Under the pieces are notes generated by a model. It ran no database searches and was not told where the DNA came from. It saw nothing but the letters and a program-made list of their open reading frames with translations. The position numbers and the translations under genes are program-made. From Microbacterium hominis (GTDB lineage: Bacteria > Actinomycetota > Actinomycetes > Actinomycetales > Microbacteriaceae), in NCBI RefSeq assembly GCF_013282805.1, contig NZ_CP054038.1, forward strand, positions 3,720,001-3,784,000: a stretch of DNA of 64,000 nt. Direction: 5' to 3'. The first letter of the stretch is position 1. Each line of letters opens with the position of its first letter. Below are positions 36,809-45,503 of the stretch, piece by piece.

Positions 36809-38725
36809 ATGAGCATGAACACGAGCGCGATCGAAGAGCGCCGCGCGCGCCGACGGCGCCGCCGCCGCACGTTCGTCCTCTGGACCAGCATCGTCGCCAT
36901 CGTGGTGATGGTCGGGGCGATCGGCACGGTCGGCACCCTGGTCGTCTCCGCTCTGGCGTCGGCCGACGAGCCCGACGCCACGGCCGAGCAGAGCGCCGCC
37001 GACGCCCCCGAGGTCGAGCTGATCGAGTTCCCCGAGGACGAGCCGGCCGCCACCGCCGGCACCGGCCCCTGCACGACCGTGCCCGTGCTCTCGTCGTTCG
37101 AGAACGCCGGCATGGTCGATGCCCTCGCCGCCGCCTACAACGCCGCGCCCCGCAACGTCGCCGGCACGTGCGTGACGGTGACCGCCGACAAGAAGAAGTC
37201 CGGTGTCGCCGCCTCCCTCGTGGCCGACGGCTTCCCGACCACCGCAGCCGACGCGAAGCCCACCGTCTGGCTGCCCGACGCGACCACCTGGCTCGACGTG
37301 GCGGCCGCCGAAGGCGCCACGTCCCTGCGCGCCGAGGGCCCCAGCGCGGGTTCGTCGAACGTCGTGCTCGCGATGCCGCAGCCCCTGGCCGCGGCCATCG
37401 GCTGGGACGAGGCGCCGCCGACCTGGGCCGAGGTCTTCGAAGCCGCCGAAGACGAGCAGCTGTGGGGCAACCTCGGCCACCCGGAGTGGGGCGCCTTCAA
37501 GCTCGGCAAGACCAGCCCCCTCGTCGCCACCTCGGGCGAGGCCGCCATGTTCGCGTCGTTCGGCTCGTCGGCCGGCGACGTCGCCGCGCTGACCGCCGCC
37601 CAGGTCGCCGACCCCGCCGTCGAGGCGGAGGTGCGGGCGCACGAGCTGGCCACCAGCCACTACATGGCCACGCCCGAGCACTTCCTCTGGCACGCCCGCC
37701 AGGCCGAGGAGACCGGCGGCTCGGCCGCCGACTTCCTCTCCGCGGTGATCGTCGACGAGAAGTCGGTGTGGGACTACAACCGCGGCATCACCAGCCGCGA
37801 CGGCGTGACCCGCGTCGAGGCGGAGGCCCCGGCCGAGCAGCTCGTGCCGATCTACCCGAGCGACGGCCACTACGCCGCCGACAACCCGGTGATCCGCCTG
37901 TCCGGCGACTGGATCGATCCGGTCGAGTCGGAGGCCGCGGCCGACTTCGTGCGGTTCGTCGGCACCGCGCAGGGCCAGGCGGCCGTGCGCACCGCGGGCT
38001 ACCGCGATCTCAACGGGCAGCTCGACGCAGGTGTGGCCGAGCTCGCGCACCTGACCGAGACCCCGAGCACGCCGATCGCGATGCCCGACGCCGACGTCGT
38101 GACCGCCGTGCATGCCGCGTTCCCCGACGTGCGCAAGCGCGCGAACGTGCTCTTCCTCGTCGACGTGTCCGGCTCGATGGACGAGAAGATCTCGGCGACC
38201 GAGACCAAGCTCACCGCGGCGCAGGACGCGATCGCGCTCGCGCTCGACCACTTCACCACCGGCGACAGCGTGGGGCTCGCCGCCTTCGCGCAGGCCGCCG
38301 ACGGCTCGCTCGTTCCCGGCAACCTCGCTCCGGTGGCCGACATCGGCTCGTCGCGCGATGCGTTCCTGTCCTCGCTGAACGGGCTCACCTCGATGGGCGA
38401 CACCCCGCTGTACCAGGCCGTCGACACGTTCGCGGCCCAGCAGGCCGCGGCGTGGACGAGCGACCGCATCAACGCGATCGTGCTCCTCAGCGACGGCGAG
38501 GACGACCCGCTGAACGCGCCCACCATCGGCGAGGCGGAGATGCTCGAGAACCTCGGCGAACTCCACCACTCCACGCCCGTGCTGATCTTCACCCTCGCCT
38601 ACGGCGAGGACGCCGACGTGCCCGCCCTGCAGGCGATCTCCAAGGCGACCGGCGCGCACTACTACGACGCCACCGACCCCACCGAGGTCGAAGAGGTGCT
38701 CGGCGACCTCGTCACCAGCTTCTGA
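36809..38725 (+). CDS. Membrane-anchored solute-binding-like plus VWA domain protein
   Basis: 638 residues. An Arg-rich N-terminus ([11 protein letters not shown]) precedes one membrane anchor (about 20-50), so the bulk is extracellular. Residues 90-430 resemble an extracellular solute-binding protein (VPVLSSFENAGMVDALAAAY, TVWLPDATTWLDVAAAEGAT). Residues 445-638 are a von Willebrand factor A domain with an intact MIDAS: DVSGS (452-456), the MGDTPLY threonine and LSDGEDD aspartate. This domain order is seen in actinobacterial surface proteins of unknown role; metal-dependent adhesion or scaffolding is likely. The 198-nt gap upstream holds no other gene. Confidence 0.83.
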   Translation: MSMNTSAIEERRARRRRRRRTFVLWTSIVAIVVMVGAIGTVGTLVVSALASADEPDATAEQSAADAPEVELIEFPEDEPAATAGTGPCTTVPVLSSFENAGMVDALAAAYNAAPRNVAGTCVTVTADKKKSGVAASLVADGFPTTAADAKPTVWLPDATTWLDVAAAEGATSLRAEGPSAGSSNVVLAMPQPLAAAIGWDEAPPTWAEVFEAAEDEQLWGNLGHPEWGAFKLGKTSPLVATSGEAAMFASFGSSAGDVAALTAAQVADPAVEAEVRAHELATSHYMATPEHFLWHARQAEETGGSAADFLSAVIVDEKSVWDYNRGITSRDGVTRVEAEAPAEQLVPIYPSDGHYAADNPVIRLSGDWIDPVESEAAADFVRFVGTAQGQAAVRTAGYRDLNGQLDAGVAELAHLTETPSTPIAMPDADVVTAVHAAFPDVRKRANVLFLVDVSGSMDEKISATETKLTAAQDAIALALDHFTTGDSVGLAAFAQAADGSLVPGNLAPVADIGSSRDAFLSSLNGLTSMGDTPLYQAVDTFAAQQAAAWTSDRINAIVLLSDGEDDPLNAPTIGEAEMLENLGELHHSTPVLIFTLAYGEDADVPALQAISKATGAHYYDATDPTEVEEVLGDLVTSF

Positions 38726-38727
38726 GC

Positions 38728-38765
38728 GGATGCCGCACCCGGCCGCTGCGCCGGGTGCGGCATCC
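38728..38765. terminator. Bidirectional hairpin terminator
   Basis: A perfect 15-bp stem (38728-38742 / 38751-38765) with an 8-nt loop, placed between the converging VWA and BCCT genes, 3 nt from each stop. The arms are GGATGCCGCACCCGG and its complement, the same heptamer-bearing type as at 2726 and 7412. Confidence 0.82.
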
Positions 38766-38767
38766 CC

Positions 38768-40552
38768 TCATCGGTTCGGCGTGCGGGCGCGGCGCAGCGA
38801 CAGGCGCGGCCAGCGCACTCCGCGACGGTCGGGCTCCTCGACCTCGAGCCCGTAGTAGTCGCCGATCCGCTCCACGAACGCGGCGCGGCGGGCCAGCTGA
38901 TACGCGCGGCGCTCGCGCGTGAAGGCGACGACGGTCGCCCAGCAGATGAGCAGCATCACGATGCTGAACGGCAGCGCGATCGTGATGGCCGCGGTCTGGA
39001 TCGCCGAGAGGCCACCCGTGAGCAGCAGCGAGATCGCGAGCAGCGCGGTCGCGAGGGTGAAGAAGGTGCGGATCCACTTCGCCGGGTGCTGGTTGCCGCC
39101 GGTGGCGATCATTCCCATGACGAGGGCGCCCGAGTCCGACGAGGTGACGAAGAAGATCGACACCAGGAGGATCACGCCCAGTGTCAGCAGGGTCGAGCCG
39201 GGGAAGTACGACAGCAGCTGGAAGATCGACCCCTCGATGTCGACGGTGCCGTCGGGGAGGGTCATCGATCCGGGATCGTTCAGCTCGAGGTAGAGCGCCG
39301 ACCCGCCGAGGATCGCGAACCACAGGATGCCCAGCATCGTCGGCACGATGATGACGCCCAGCACGAACTCGCGCACGGTGCGACCCCGCGAGACGCGGGC
39401 GATGAAGATGCCCACGAAGGGCGCCCACGAGATCCACCAGCCCCAGTAGAACGAGGTCCACGACGCCTGCCACGCCTCGCCCGCGGCCCCCTGGAACGCG
39501 CTGACGGTGAAGGAGAGCCCGACGAAGTTCTGGATGTACCCGCCGATCGACTGCACCCACTCCCGCAGGAGGAATTCGGTCTGGCCGACGATGAGGATGA
39601 ACAGCAGCAGGATCCCCGCGAGGATCAGGTTCGTCGACGACAGCCACTTCATGCCCTTGGCCACGCCCGACAGCACCGACAGCAGCACGAAGACCGTGAT
39701 CACGAGGATGATCAGCACCTGCATCAGCTCGCCCGGCTCGCCCAGTCCCGCCGATTCGAGGCCGGCGCTGATCTGCAGCACGCCGAGCCCCAGCGAGGTG
39801 GCGACGCCGAACACGGTGCCCACGAGCGCGACGATGTCGATCGCGTGGCCCCACGGGCCCGCCACGCGCTTCTCACCGAGCACGGGCTCGAGGGTCCAGC
39901 GGATCGAGATCGGTCGCCCGCGGCGGTGGATCGCGTAGGCGAGGCCGAGGCCCACCACGACGTAGATCGACCAGGCCTGCACGCCCCAGTGCAGATAGGT
40001 CTGGGTCAGCGCCTGCTGCGCGAGCTGCTCGGGTGTGCCGGTGACCCCCGGGCGCGGGGAGACGAAGTGGCTGAGCGGCTCGCTCACACCGTAGAAGACG
40101 AGGCCGATGCCCATGCCGGCCGCGAACAGCAGCGAGAACCACGCCCCGACCGAGAACTCCGGCTTGTCGTCGTCGCGCCCGAGCTTGATGTCGCCGAACC
40201 GGCTGAAGCCCATCGAGAGGGCGAAGACGACGAAGAACGCCGCGATGAGCACGTAGTACCAGTTGAAGGCGTTCACGATCGAGGCCTGGATCGCCCGGAA
40301 CATCGCCTCGGCGGCGCTCGGGGTGATGATGGCGAACGCGCTGAACGCGAGGATCACCCCGGCCGCGGGCCAGAACACCCAGCGGTTGATGCCGACCCCC
40401 GCCGCGACCGGCGAATGGTCGTCCAACGGCGGCGCGACGGGCATGACGGTCGCATCCGGCTCGCCCGCCAGGACCATGTCGTTCGTGAGCGGGTGCCCCG
40501 CGCCGTCGGGCTCGGGACGCTCCGTCTGCGCAATGCTGTCGTCATCGTCCAC
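38768..40552 (-). CDS. BCCT-family betaine/choline/carnitine transporter
   Basis: 594 residues, twelve helices. GMGIGLVFYGVSEPLSHF is the Gly-rich substrate/Na+ site of the BCCT fold, and FYWGWWISWAPFVGIFIARV followed by SRGRT is the family signature. It imports compatible solutes, usually with Na+, for osmoprotection. GTG start (DDDDSIAQTE); TAGCGT lies 6 nt upstream, fitting leaderless translation. Long charged N- and C-terminal tails could be osmosensing, as in BetP. Confidence 0.92.
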   Translation of the reverse strand: MDDDDSIAQTERPEPDGAGHPLTNDMVLAGEPDATVMPVAPPLDDHSPVAAGVGINRWVFWPAAGVILAFSAFAIITPSAAEAMFRAIQASIVNAFNWYYVLIAAFFVVFALSMGFSRFGDIKLGRDDDKPEFSVGAWFSLLFAAGMGIGLVFYGVSEPLSHFVSPRPGVTGTPEQLAQQALTQTYLHWGVQAWSIYVVVGLGLAYAIHRRGRPISIRWTLEPVLGEKRVAGPWGHAIDIVALVGTVFGVATSLGLGVLQISAGLESAGLGEPGELMQVLIILVITVFVLLSVLSGVAKGMKWLSSTNLILAGILLLFILIVGQTEFLLREWVQSIGGYIQNFVGLSFTVSAFQGAAGEAWQASWTSFYWGWWISWAPFVGIFIARVSRGRTVREFVLGVIIVPTMLGILWFAILGGSALYLELNDPGSMTLPDGTVDIEGSIFQLLSYFPGSTLLTLGVILLVSIFFVTSSDSGALVMGMIATGGNQHPAKWIRTFFTLATALLAISLLLTGGLSAIQTAAITIALPFSIVMLLICWATVVAFTRERRAYQLARRAAFVERIGDYYGLEVEEPDRRGVRWPRLSLRRARTPNR

Positions 40553-40605
40553 TCCTTCACGCTACCGAGCGGGTCGCCGGAGCGGGAGGGGGGCCGTGCG
40601 CCGGG

Positions 40606-41214
40606 TCAGTCCTTCGGCCAGCCCTCGGCGAGCTTCGCCAGCAGCCGGGCGAGCTCTTCGCGCTCGGCCTCGGTGAACGCGGCGAGCGCGGTCTCGAGCG
40701 CCTCGCGCCGCTGCCCGCGGGCGCCGCGCACGAGCGTGCGGCCCTCATCGGTGAGCGCGACGCGGGTGCGGCGCGCATCGTCGGGGTCGGCCTCCCGCCG
40801 CGCGAGTCCCTCATCGACGCACTGCTGCACGAGTCGGGAGGCCCGCGGCTGATCGACTCCCACCGCCTCGGCGATCTCCCCGATCGACAGGGACGTGGAT
40901 GCCGCGGCCAGCGCCTCCAGCAGCCGCAGTCGCGCACCCCCGCCGCGGGGTCCTGCCGTCCAGGGCGGTCCGCCACGCCCGCGGCCGCGCGGCATCCCGT
41001 GCCCGAACGGCCCGCCGTGCGGACCGTGCCCCGGGTGCTCGGGCGACGCGTGGTCGTGACCGTGCGCGCCGAAGGGGCCGCCGGGGCCGCCGGGGCCGGA
41101 CCACGGTCCGGTCGGGCGCCGCCGGCCCCGCAGTGCGGCGAGCGCCGCTGCGATCGCGTCGACCGGGTCGCCGGGCCGGTGGTCGGCAGGGTCGTGGGGC
41201 TGCTCGTGCGGCAT
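40606..41214 (-). CDS. MarR-family regulator with a His/Gly-rich insert
   Basis: 202 residues. Residues 1-85 are Pro/Gly/His-rich (GPFGAHGHDHASPEHPGHGP), unusual for the family; 90-200 form a MarR winged helix (RLLEALAAASTSLSIGEIAE; DQPRASRLVQQCVDEGLARR). The wing has the DPDDARRTRVALTDEGR pattern. TAAATT is 6 nt before the ATG, so it is probably leaderless. Divergent from another His-rich winged-helix gene with palindromes between, which it likely binds. The histidine stretch could sense or store metal; a disordered linker is the alternative. Confidence 0.82.
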   Translation of the reverse strand: MPHEQPHDPADHRPGDPVDAIAAALAALRGRRRPTGPWSGPGGPGGPFGAHGHDHASPEHPGHGPHGGPFGHGMPRGRGRGGPPWTAGPRGGGARLRLLEALAAASTSLSIGEIAEAVGVDQPRASRLVQQCVDEGLARREADPDDARRTRVALTDEGRTLVRGARGQRREALETALAAFTEAEREELARLLAKLAEGWPKD

Positions 41215-41226
41215 CCTTCGAATTTA

Positions 41227-41289
41227 CATGCAACTTGACATGGATGCAGAAAGCATGTCACTCTACATATGCATGCCAATTGACATGCA
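41227..41289. promoter_or_regulatory. Divergent operator with TGCATG/CATGCA palindromes
   Basis: TGCATGCCAATTGACATGCA (41270-41289) is a palindrome around CAATTG with one mismatch. CATGCAACTTGACATG (41227-41242) and a GCATGTC element at 41253 are related partial sites. They cover the promoter elements of both winged-helix genes; such spaced palindromes are typical MarR operators. Confidence 0.7.
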
Positions 41290-41307
41290 ATACGAGAGGA
41301 CCCCCTC

Positions 41308-42000
41308 ATGGACACCCCTGAGAACACGACAGAGAACACCACACCTCGCCACGGCCGCCCGCTCGGCTCGTGGCTTCGACTCGTCGACGCGCTGCTGACC
41401 GACACGTTCGCCCGTGAGTTCGCCGACGAAGAGGCCTCGCGCCGCGAATGGATGCTGCTGAGCGTCATCGACGGCGACCTCACCGACCCCGACCTGCGGG
41501 CCCGCATGATGCGGAAGCCCCATCGTCTGCGCCGGCTCGCCGACCGCGGCTGGATCGAGCGCGGCGACGGCGACTGGACGCTGACCCTCGAAGGCCGGGC
41601 GGCGAAGGAGCGCCTCGGCGCGATCGTCGACCGCATCCGCGCCCGCGTGGCCGGCGCCGTCACCCCGGAGGACTACGCGACCACGATGGCCTCGCTCGAG
41701 GCCATCGCGCGCGAACTCGGCTGGCCCGAGGGCCAGCGGCCGCCGCGTCGCGGCCGGCGGCGCGGCTTCGGTCGCGACCGCGGATTCGGGCGGGGCTTCG
41801 AGCACGGGCACGGCTTCCCGCACGGGCACGGGCACGGGCACGGGCACGACCGCGGATTCGAGCACGGCCGACCCTGGCACCACGGCCCGCACCACCACGG
41901 CCACCCGCACCACCACGCCCGTCCCCACCACCGCGGATGCCAGGCCGAGCACCACGCCGGGCACGAGGCGGCCGACTCGGCGGATCGTCGGCCAGAATGA
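41308..42000 (+). CDS. Winged-helix protein with a long His-rich tail
   Basis: 230 residues. Residues 15-120 are a MarR-like winged helix (SRREWMLLSVIDGDLTDPDL; RRLADRGWIERGDGDWTLTL). From about 150 on the chain is Arg/Phe/Gly-rich and then carries roughly 22 histidines in 65 residues (HGHGHGHGHDRG, HHGPHHHGHPHHHARPHH) with one Cys. Such tails bind Ni, Co, Zn or Fe. The next gene, sirohydrochlorin chelatase, begins 4 nt after the stop, so a link to metal insertion into siroheme is plausible. GAGAGG precedes the ATG. Confidence 0.75.
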   Translation: MDTPENTTENTTPRHGRPLGSWLRLVDALLTDTFAREFADEEASRREWMLLSVIDGDLTDPDLRARMMRKPHRLRRLADRGWIERGDGDWTLTLEGRAAKERLGAIVDRIRARVAGAVTPEDYATTMASLEAIARELGWPEGQRPPRRGRRRGFGRDRGFGRGFEHGHGFPHGHGHGHGHDRGFEHGRPWHHGPHHHGHPHHHARPHHRGCQAEHHAGHEAADSADRRPE

Positions 42001-42004
42001 AGCC

Positions 42005-42709
42005 GTGACAGCACCGGCACTCCTCGCGATCTCGCACGGCACGGCTTCGTCGGCCGGGCAGGCGGCCGTCTCGGCGCTCGTCGAGGCGGTCGCCGCGCGT
42101 CTGCCCGATGTCACCGTCCGCCTCGGACACGTCGATGTGCAGCAGCCCGACGTCGCGGCATCCCTCGACGCGTTCCCCGCCGATCAGCCGGTCGTGCTCG
42201 TGCCGCTGCTGCTGTCGGCGGGGTATCACGTGCGGGTCGACCTGAAGGAGCAGACCGCCGGGCGCGACGCCATCGTCATCACCCCGGCGCTCGGCCCAGA
42301 CCCGCGCCTGGTCGACGCCCTGGTCGAGCGCCTCGCGCCCCTGCACCCCGAGAACGCGACCGGCGTCGTGCTGGCCGTGGCCGGCTCCAGCGACGAACGG
42401 GCGAACGAGGACTGCCGCACGATCGGCGCGATGCTCGCGGCGCGGCTCGGCGCCGCGGTCGAGGTCGGGTTCCTCGCCGCCGCAGAACCCCGCGTCGACG
42501 CGGCCGTCGCGCGCGTGCGCACCCGCGTCGCGGCGAACGGCGGCGGCAGCGTCATCGTGGCCAACTATCTGCTCGCCCCCGGATACTTCCACGACCTCGC
42601 CGTGACGCTGGCCGGCGGCGCACCCGTGGCGCGGCCGCTGCTCGATGACGGCGCCCCCGCGGCATCCCTCGTCGACCTTGTCGTCGACCGCTACCGCGAC
42701 GCGCTCTGA
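42005..42709 (+). CDS. Sirohydrochlorin chelatase (CbiX/SirB type)
   Basis: 234 residues, a two-domain CbiX fold. LAISHGTASSAG (His11) and LLSAGYHVRVDL place the metal-liganding histidines in the first half; VLAVAGSSDERANEDCRTIG and YLLAPGYFHDL the symmetric second half. It inserts Fe2+ (siroheme) or Co2+ into sirohydrochlorin. In context Fe for sulfite-reductase siroheme is expected. It sits just before the sulfate-reduction operon and is coupled to the His-rich regulator. Confidence 0.87.
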   Translation: MTAPALLAISHGTASSAGQAAVSALVEAVAARLPDVTVRLGHVDVQQPDVAASLDAFPADQPVVLVPLLLSAGYHVRVDLKEQTAGRDAIVITPALGPDPRLVDALVERLAPLHPENATGVVLAVAGSSDERANEDCRTIGAMLAARLGAAVEVGFLAAAEPRVDAAVARVRTRVAANGGGSVIVANYLLAPGYFHDLAVTLAGGAPVARPLLDDGAPAASLVDLVVDRYRDAL

Positions 42710-42797
42710 CCGCCCCGGCACGGCCGTCAGCACCGCCGGCAGAACCGCCGGCAGAACCGCCGACAACACCTCCAACCGCGCCTCCGACCCCAGCGTC

Positions 42798-42855
42798 CGC
42801 TGCTCCGCTGTCAGAATCCGCTGTCCACACCGCCGATTGCGACAGCGGAACAGCG
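42798..42855. terminator. Hairpin after the sirohydrochlorin chelatase gene
   Basis: 15-nt arms CGCTGCTCCGCTGTC (42798-42812) and GACAGCGGAACAGCG (42841-42855), 14 of 15 paired, loop 28 nt. Earlier in the same gap CGCCGGCAGAAC is repeated in tandem, and a GGGCGCC run follows at 42864-42886. No gene is seen in the 314-nt gap up to the sulfite reductase. Confidence 0.55.
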
Positions 42856-42888
42856 AGGGCCGCCGGGCGCCGGGCGCCGGGCGCCGAA

Positions 42889-42906
42889 GTGTGACGCCGT
42901 GTGACG
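42889..42906 (+). promoter_or_regulatory. Direct repeats upstream of the sulfate-reduction operon
   Basis: GTGTGACG occurs at 42889 and 42899, exactly 10 bp apart, so both face the same side of the helix, about 120 nt before the first gene. A cysteine- or sulfur-responsive activator/repressor site is possible; the ribosome site GGAGG is at 43011. Confidence 0.4.
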
Positions 42907-43023
42907 TCCGTTAACGCTCTCTGACACATTCGGGGCGGCATCCAGGTTGGCCGACGTACTCTCGCGGAGTGGGCTCGATCGGAGTCCGCCCCGGGGACGC
43001 CCGGGACACTGGAGGCCCCCACC

Positions 43024-44763
43024 GTGAGCATGAGCGACACCCCCACCCGCACCCCGGCACCGCGTGCCGAAGGCGCTCGAGCCGCCCGGCCGCCGCGCCC
43101 CTCGTCCAAGCCCAACGGGCAGTGGAAGGTCGACGGCACCACCCCGCTCAACGGGAACGAGGAGTGGAAGCAGCAGGACGGCGGCCTCTCGGTGCGCGAG
43201 CGCATCGAGACCACCTACGCGAAGGGCGGCTTCGCGTCGATCGATCCGACCGATCTGCACGGCCGCTTCCGCTGGTGGGGCCTGTACACGCAGCGCAAGC
43301 CCGGAATCGACGGCGGCCGCACCGCGACCCTCGAGCCGCACGAGCTCGAAGACGAGTACTTCATGCTGCGCGTGCGCATCGACGGCGGTCAGCTGACCAC
43401 CGAGCAGCTGCGCGTGATCGCCGGCATCTCGCAGGAGTTCGGCCGCGACACCGCCGACCTCACCGACCGGCAGAACATCCAGCTCCACTGGATCGAGGTC
43501 GAGTCGATGCCCGAGATCTGGCGCCGCCTCGAGGCCGTGGGCCTGGGCACGACCGAGGCCTGCGGCGACGTGCCGCGCGTGATCCTCGGCTCGCCCGTGG
43601 CCGGCATCGCCGCAGACGAGCTCATCGACCCGACGCCGCAGATCGCCGAGATCACGTCGCGGTTCATCGGCGACGAGTCGCTGGCCAACCTCCCGCGCAA
43701 GTTCAAGTCGGCGATCACCGGCCACCCGAGCCAGGACGTCGTGCACGAGATCAACGACGTCGCCTTCGTCGCCGTCGACCACCCCCAGCTGGGCATCGGC
43801 TACGACCTGTGGGTCGGCGGCGGTCTGTCGGTCGCCCCCCGGCTCGCCGAGCGCCTGGGCGTCTTCGTCGCGCCCGAGAAGGTGGCGGATGCCTGGCACG
43901 GCGTCGCCCAGATCTTCCGCGACTACGGGTTCCGGCGCCTGCGCAACCGTGCGCGGCTGAAGTTCCTGCTCGCCGAGTGGGGCGCGGAGAAGTTCCGTCA
44001 GGTGCTGCAGGACGAGTACCTCGGCTACGCGCTGCCCGACGGCCCCGCGGCACCGCCGCCGGCCACGGTGGGCGACCACGTGGGTGTGCACCGCCAGAAG
44101 GACGGCCGCTTCTACGTCGGCGTGACCCCGATCGTCGGGCGCGTGTCGGGCCCGACGCTCGCCAAGCTCGCCGACCTCATCGAGGCGCACGGGTCGACGC
44201 GGCTGCGCACCACGCCGCACCAGAAGCTCGTGATCCTCGACATCCCCGAAGACAGGGTCGAGTCGCTGGTCGCCGGACTCGACGAGCTCGGACTGCAGGC
44301 CCGCCCGAGCCTCATCCGCCGCGGCACCATCGCCTGCACCGGCATCGAATTCTGCAAGCTCGCGATCGTCGAGACGAAGGCCTACGCGACGGCGGCGGTG
44401 CTCGACCTCGAGGAGCGGCTCGCGCAGTTCGACCTGCCGCACCCCATCGCCCTGCACGTGAACGGCTGCCCGAACTCGTGCGCCCGCATCCAGACCGCCG
44501 ACATCGGGCTCAAGGGCCAGCTCGTCACGATCGATGGCGAGCAGGTGCCCGGCTACCAGGTGCACCTCGGCGGCGGCCTAGCCTCGCAGGACCGCGACGA
44601 GGCAGGTCTCGGCCGCACCGTGCGCGGCCTCAAGGTGGCCGCCGATGGCATCGCCGACTACGTGGAGCGGGTCGTCACGCGCTTCCTCGCCGACCGCGAC
44701 GCCGACGCGGACGAGACCTTCGCCCAGTGGGCGCACCGCGCCGACGAGGAGGCCCTGCAGTGA
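43024..44763 (+). CDS. sir: Ferredoxin-dependent sulfite reductase (NirA/SirA type)
   Basis: 579 residues. Siroheme/4Fe-4S ligands Cys438, Cys444, Cys482 and Cys486 follow the CX5C-X37-CX3C pattern (ACTGIEFCKLA; NGCPNSCAR). Tyr88 (WWGLYTQRK) and Cys180 (TEACGDVPR) are 92 residues apart, the same spacing as the Tyr-Cys crosslink of mycobacterial NirA/SirA, which marks a sulfite rather than nitrite reductase. Reduces sulfite to sulfide with six electrons from ferredoxin. N-terminal 35 residues are a disordered Pro/Ala tail. GGAGG is 8 nt before GTG. First gene of the operon that also makes its ferredoxin and reductase. Confidence 0.92.
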   Translation: MSMSDTPTRTPAPRAEGARAARPPRPSSKPNGQWKVDGTTPLNGNEEWKQQDGGLSVRERIETTYAKGGFASIDPTDLHGRFRWWGLYTQRKPGIDGGRTATLEPHELEDEYFMLRVRIDGGQLTTEQLRVIAGISQEFGRDTADLTDRQNIQLHWIEVESMPEIWRRLEAVGLGTTEACGDVPRVILGSPVAGIAADELIDPTPQIAEITSRFIGDESLANLPRKFKSAITGHPSQDVVHEINDVAFVAVDHPQLGIGYDLWVGGGLSVAPRLAERLGVFVAPEKVADAWHGVAQIFRDYGFRRLRNRARLKFLLAEWGAEKFRQVLQDEYLGYALPDGPAAPPPATVGDHVGVHRQKDGRFYVGVTPIVGRVSGPTLAKLADLIEAHGSTRLRTTPHQKLVILDIPEDRVESLVAGLDELGLQARPSLIRRGTIACTGIEFCKLAIVETKAYATAAVLDLEERLAQFDLPHPIALHVNGCPNSCARIQTADIGLKGQLVTIDGEQVPGYQVHLGGGLASQDRDEAGLGRTVRGLKVAADGIADYVERVVTRFLADRDADADETFAQWAHRADEEALQ

Positions 44764-45503
44764 CCGTCTCCCTCGCCCCCCGCACCACCGCGCACCGCTC
44801 CCCCGAGGAGCTGAAGGCCCTCGCCGAGCGCGCCAACGAGGAGCTCGGCAGCCTCACCGACCACGAGGCCTCCCCCGCGGAGGTCGTGCGCTGGGTCGCG
44901 GAGAACTTCTCGATGGAGGCGGCCGCGGTCGCCTGCTCGATGGCGGATGCCGCGCTCCCCCACCTCGTGGCCGAGCAGCTTCCCGGTGTGGACGTGCTGT
45001 TCCTCGACACCGGCTACCACTTCGCCGAGACGCACGCCACGCGTGACGAGGTCGAGCGTGTGCTCGATGTGCGCATCATCGACATCACCGCCGAGCAGAC
45101 GGTCGCCGAGCAGGACGCCGAGTTCGGCGCCAAGCTCCACGACCGCGACCCGGCGCTGTGCTGCGCGCGTCGCAAGGTCGCCCCGCTGCACGACGCGCTC
45201 GGCGGATACGAGGTGTGGTTCACGGGTGTGCGCCGCGACGAGGCACCCACGCGCCTGAACACGCCGCTGGTCACCTGGGACGAGCGCAACGGCCTCGTGA
45301 AGGTGAACCCCGTGGCCTCGTGGACCTTCGACGACCTCATGGGCTACGCCGCCGAGCACAAGGCGCCGGTGAACCTCCTCGTGAACTTCGGCTACCCCTC
45401 GATCGGCTGCGAGCCGTGCACCAAGCCGGTCGCCCCCGGCGAAGATCCCCGGTCCGGCCGCTGGGCCGGCACCTCGAAGACGGAATGCGGGCTCCACGTA
45501 TGA
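44760..45503 (+). CDS. cysH: Assimilatory APS/PAPS reductase
   Basis: 247 residues. Cys134-Cys135 (ALCCARRKVAPL) and Cys217/Cys220 (GCEPCTKPV) form the 4Fe-4S site that defines APS reductases; the catalytic Cys243 is in the C-terminal KTECGLH. Reduces adenylylsulfate to sulfite and AMP with thioredoxin. GTG overlaps the sulfite reductase stop by 4 nt. The lack of a nearby APS kinase (CysC) agrees with direct use of APS. Confidence 0.95.
   Translation: MTVSLAPRTTAHRSPEELKALAERANEELGSLTDHEASPAEVVRWVAENFSMEAAAVACSMADAALPHLVAEQLPGVDVLFLDTGYHFAETHATRDEVERVLDVRIIDITAEQTVAEQDAEFGAKLHDRDPALCCARRKVAPLHDALGGYEVWFTGVRRDEAPTRLNTPLVTWDERNGLVKVNPVASWTFDDLMGYAAEHKAPVNLLVNFGYPSIGCEPCTKPVAPGEDPRSGRWAGTSKTECGLHV

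Noticed and set aside
42864..42886. GGGCGCC run as an origin or phage attachment site
   Set aside because: It is a short GC-rich slippage tract without integrase, tRNA end or DnaA boxes nearby.
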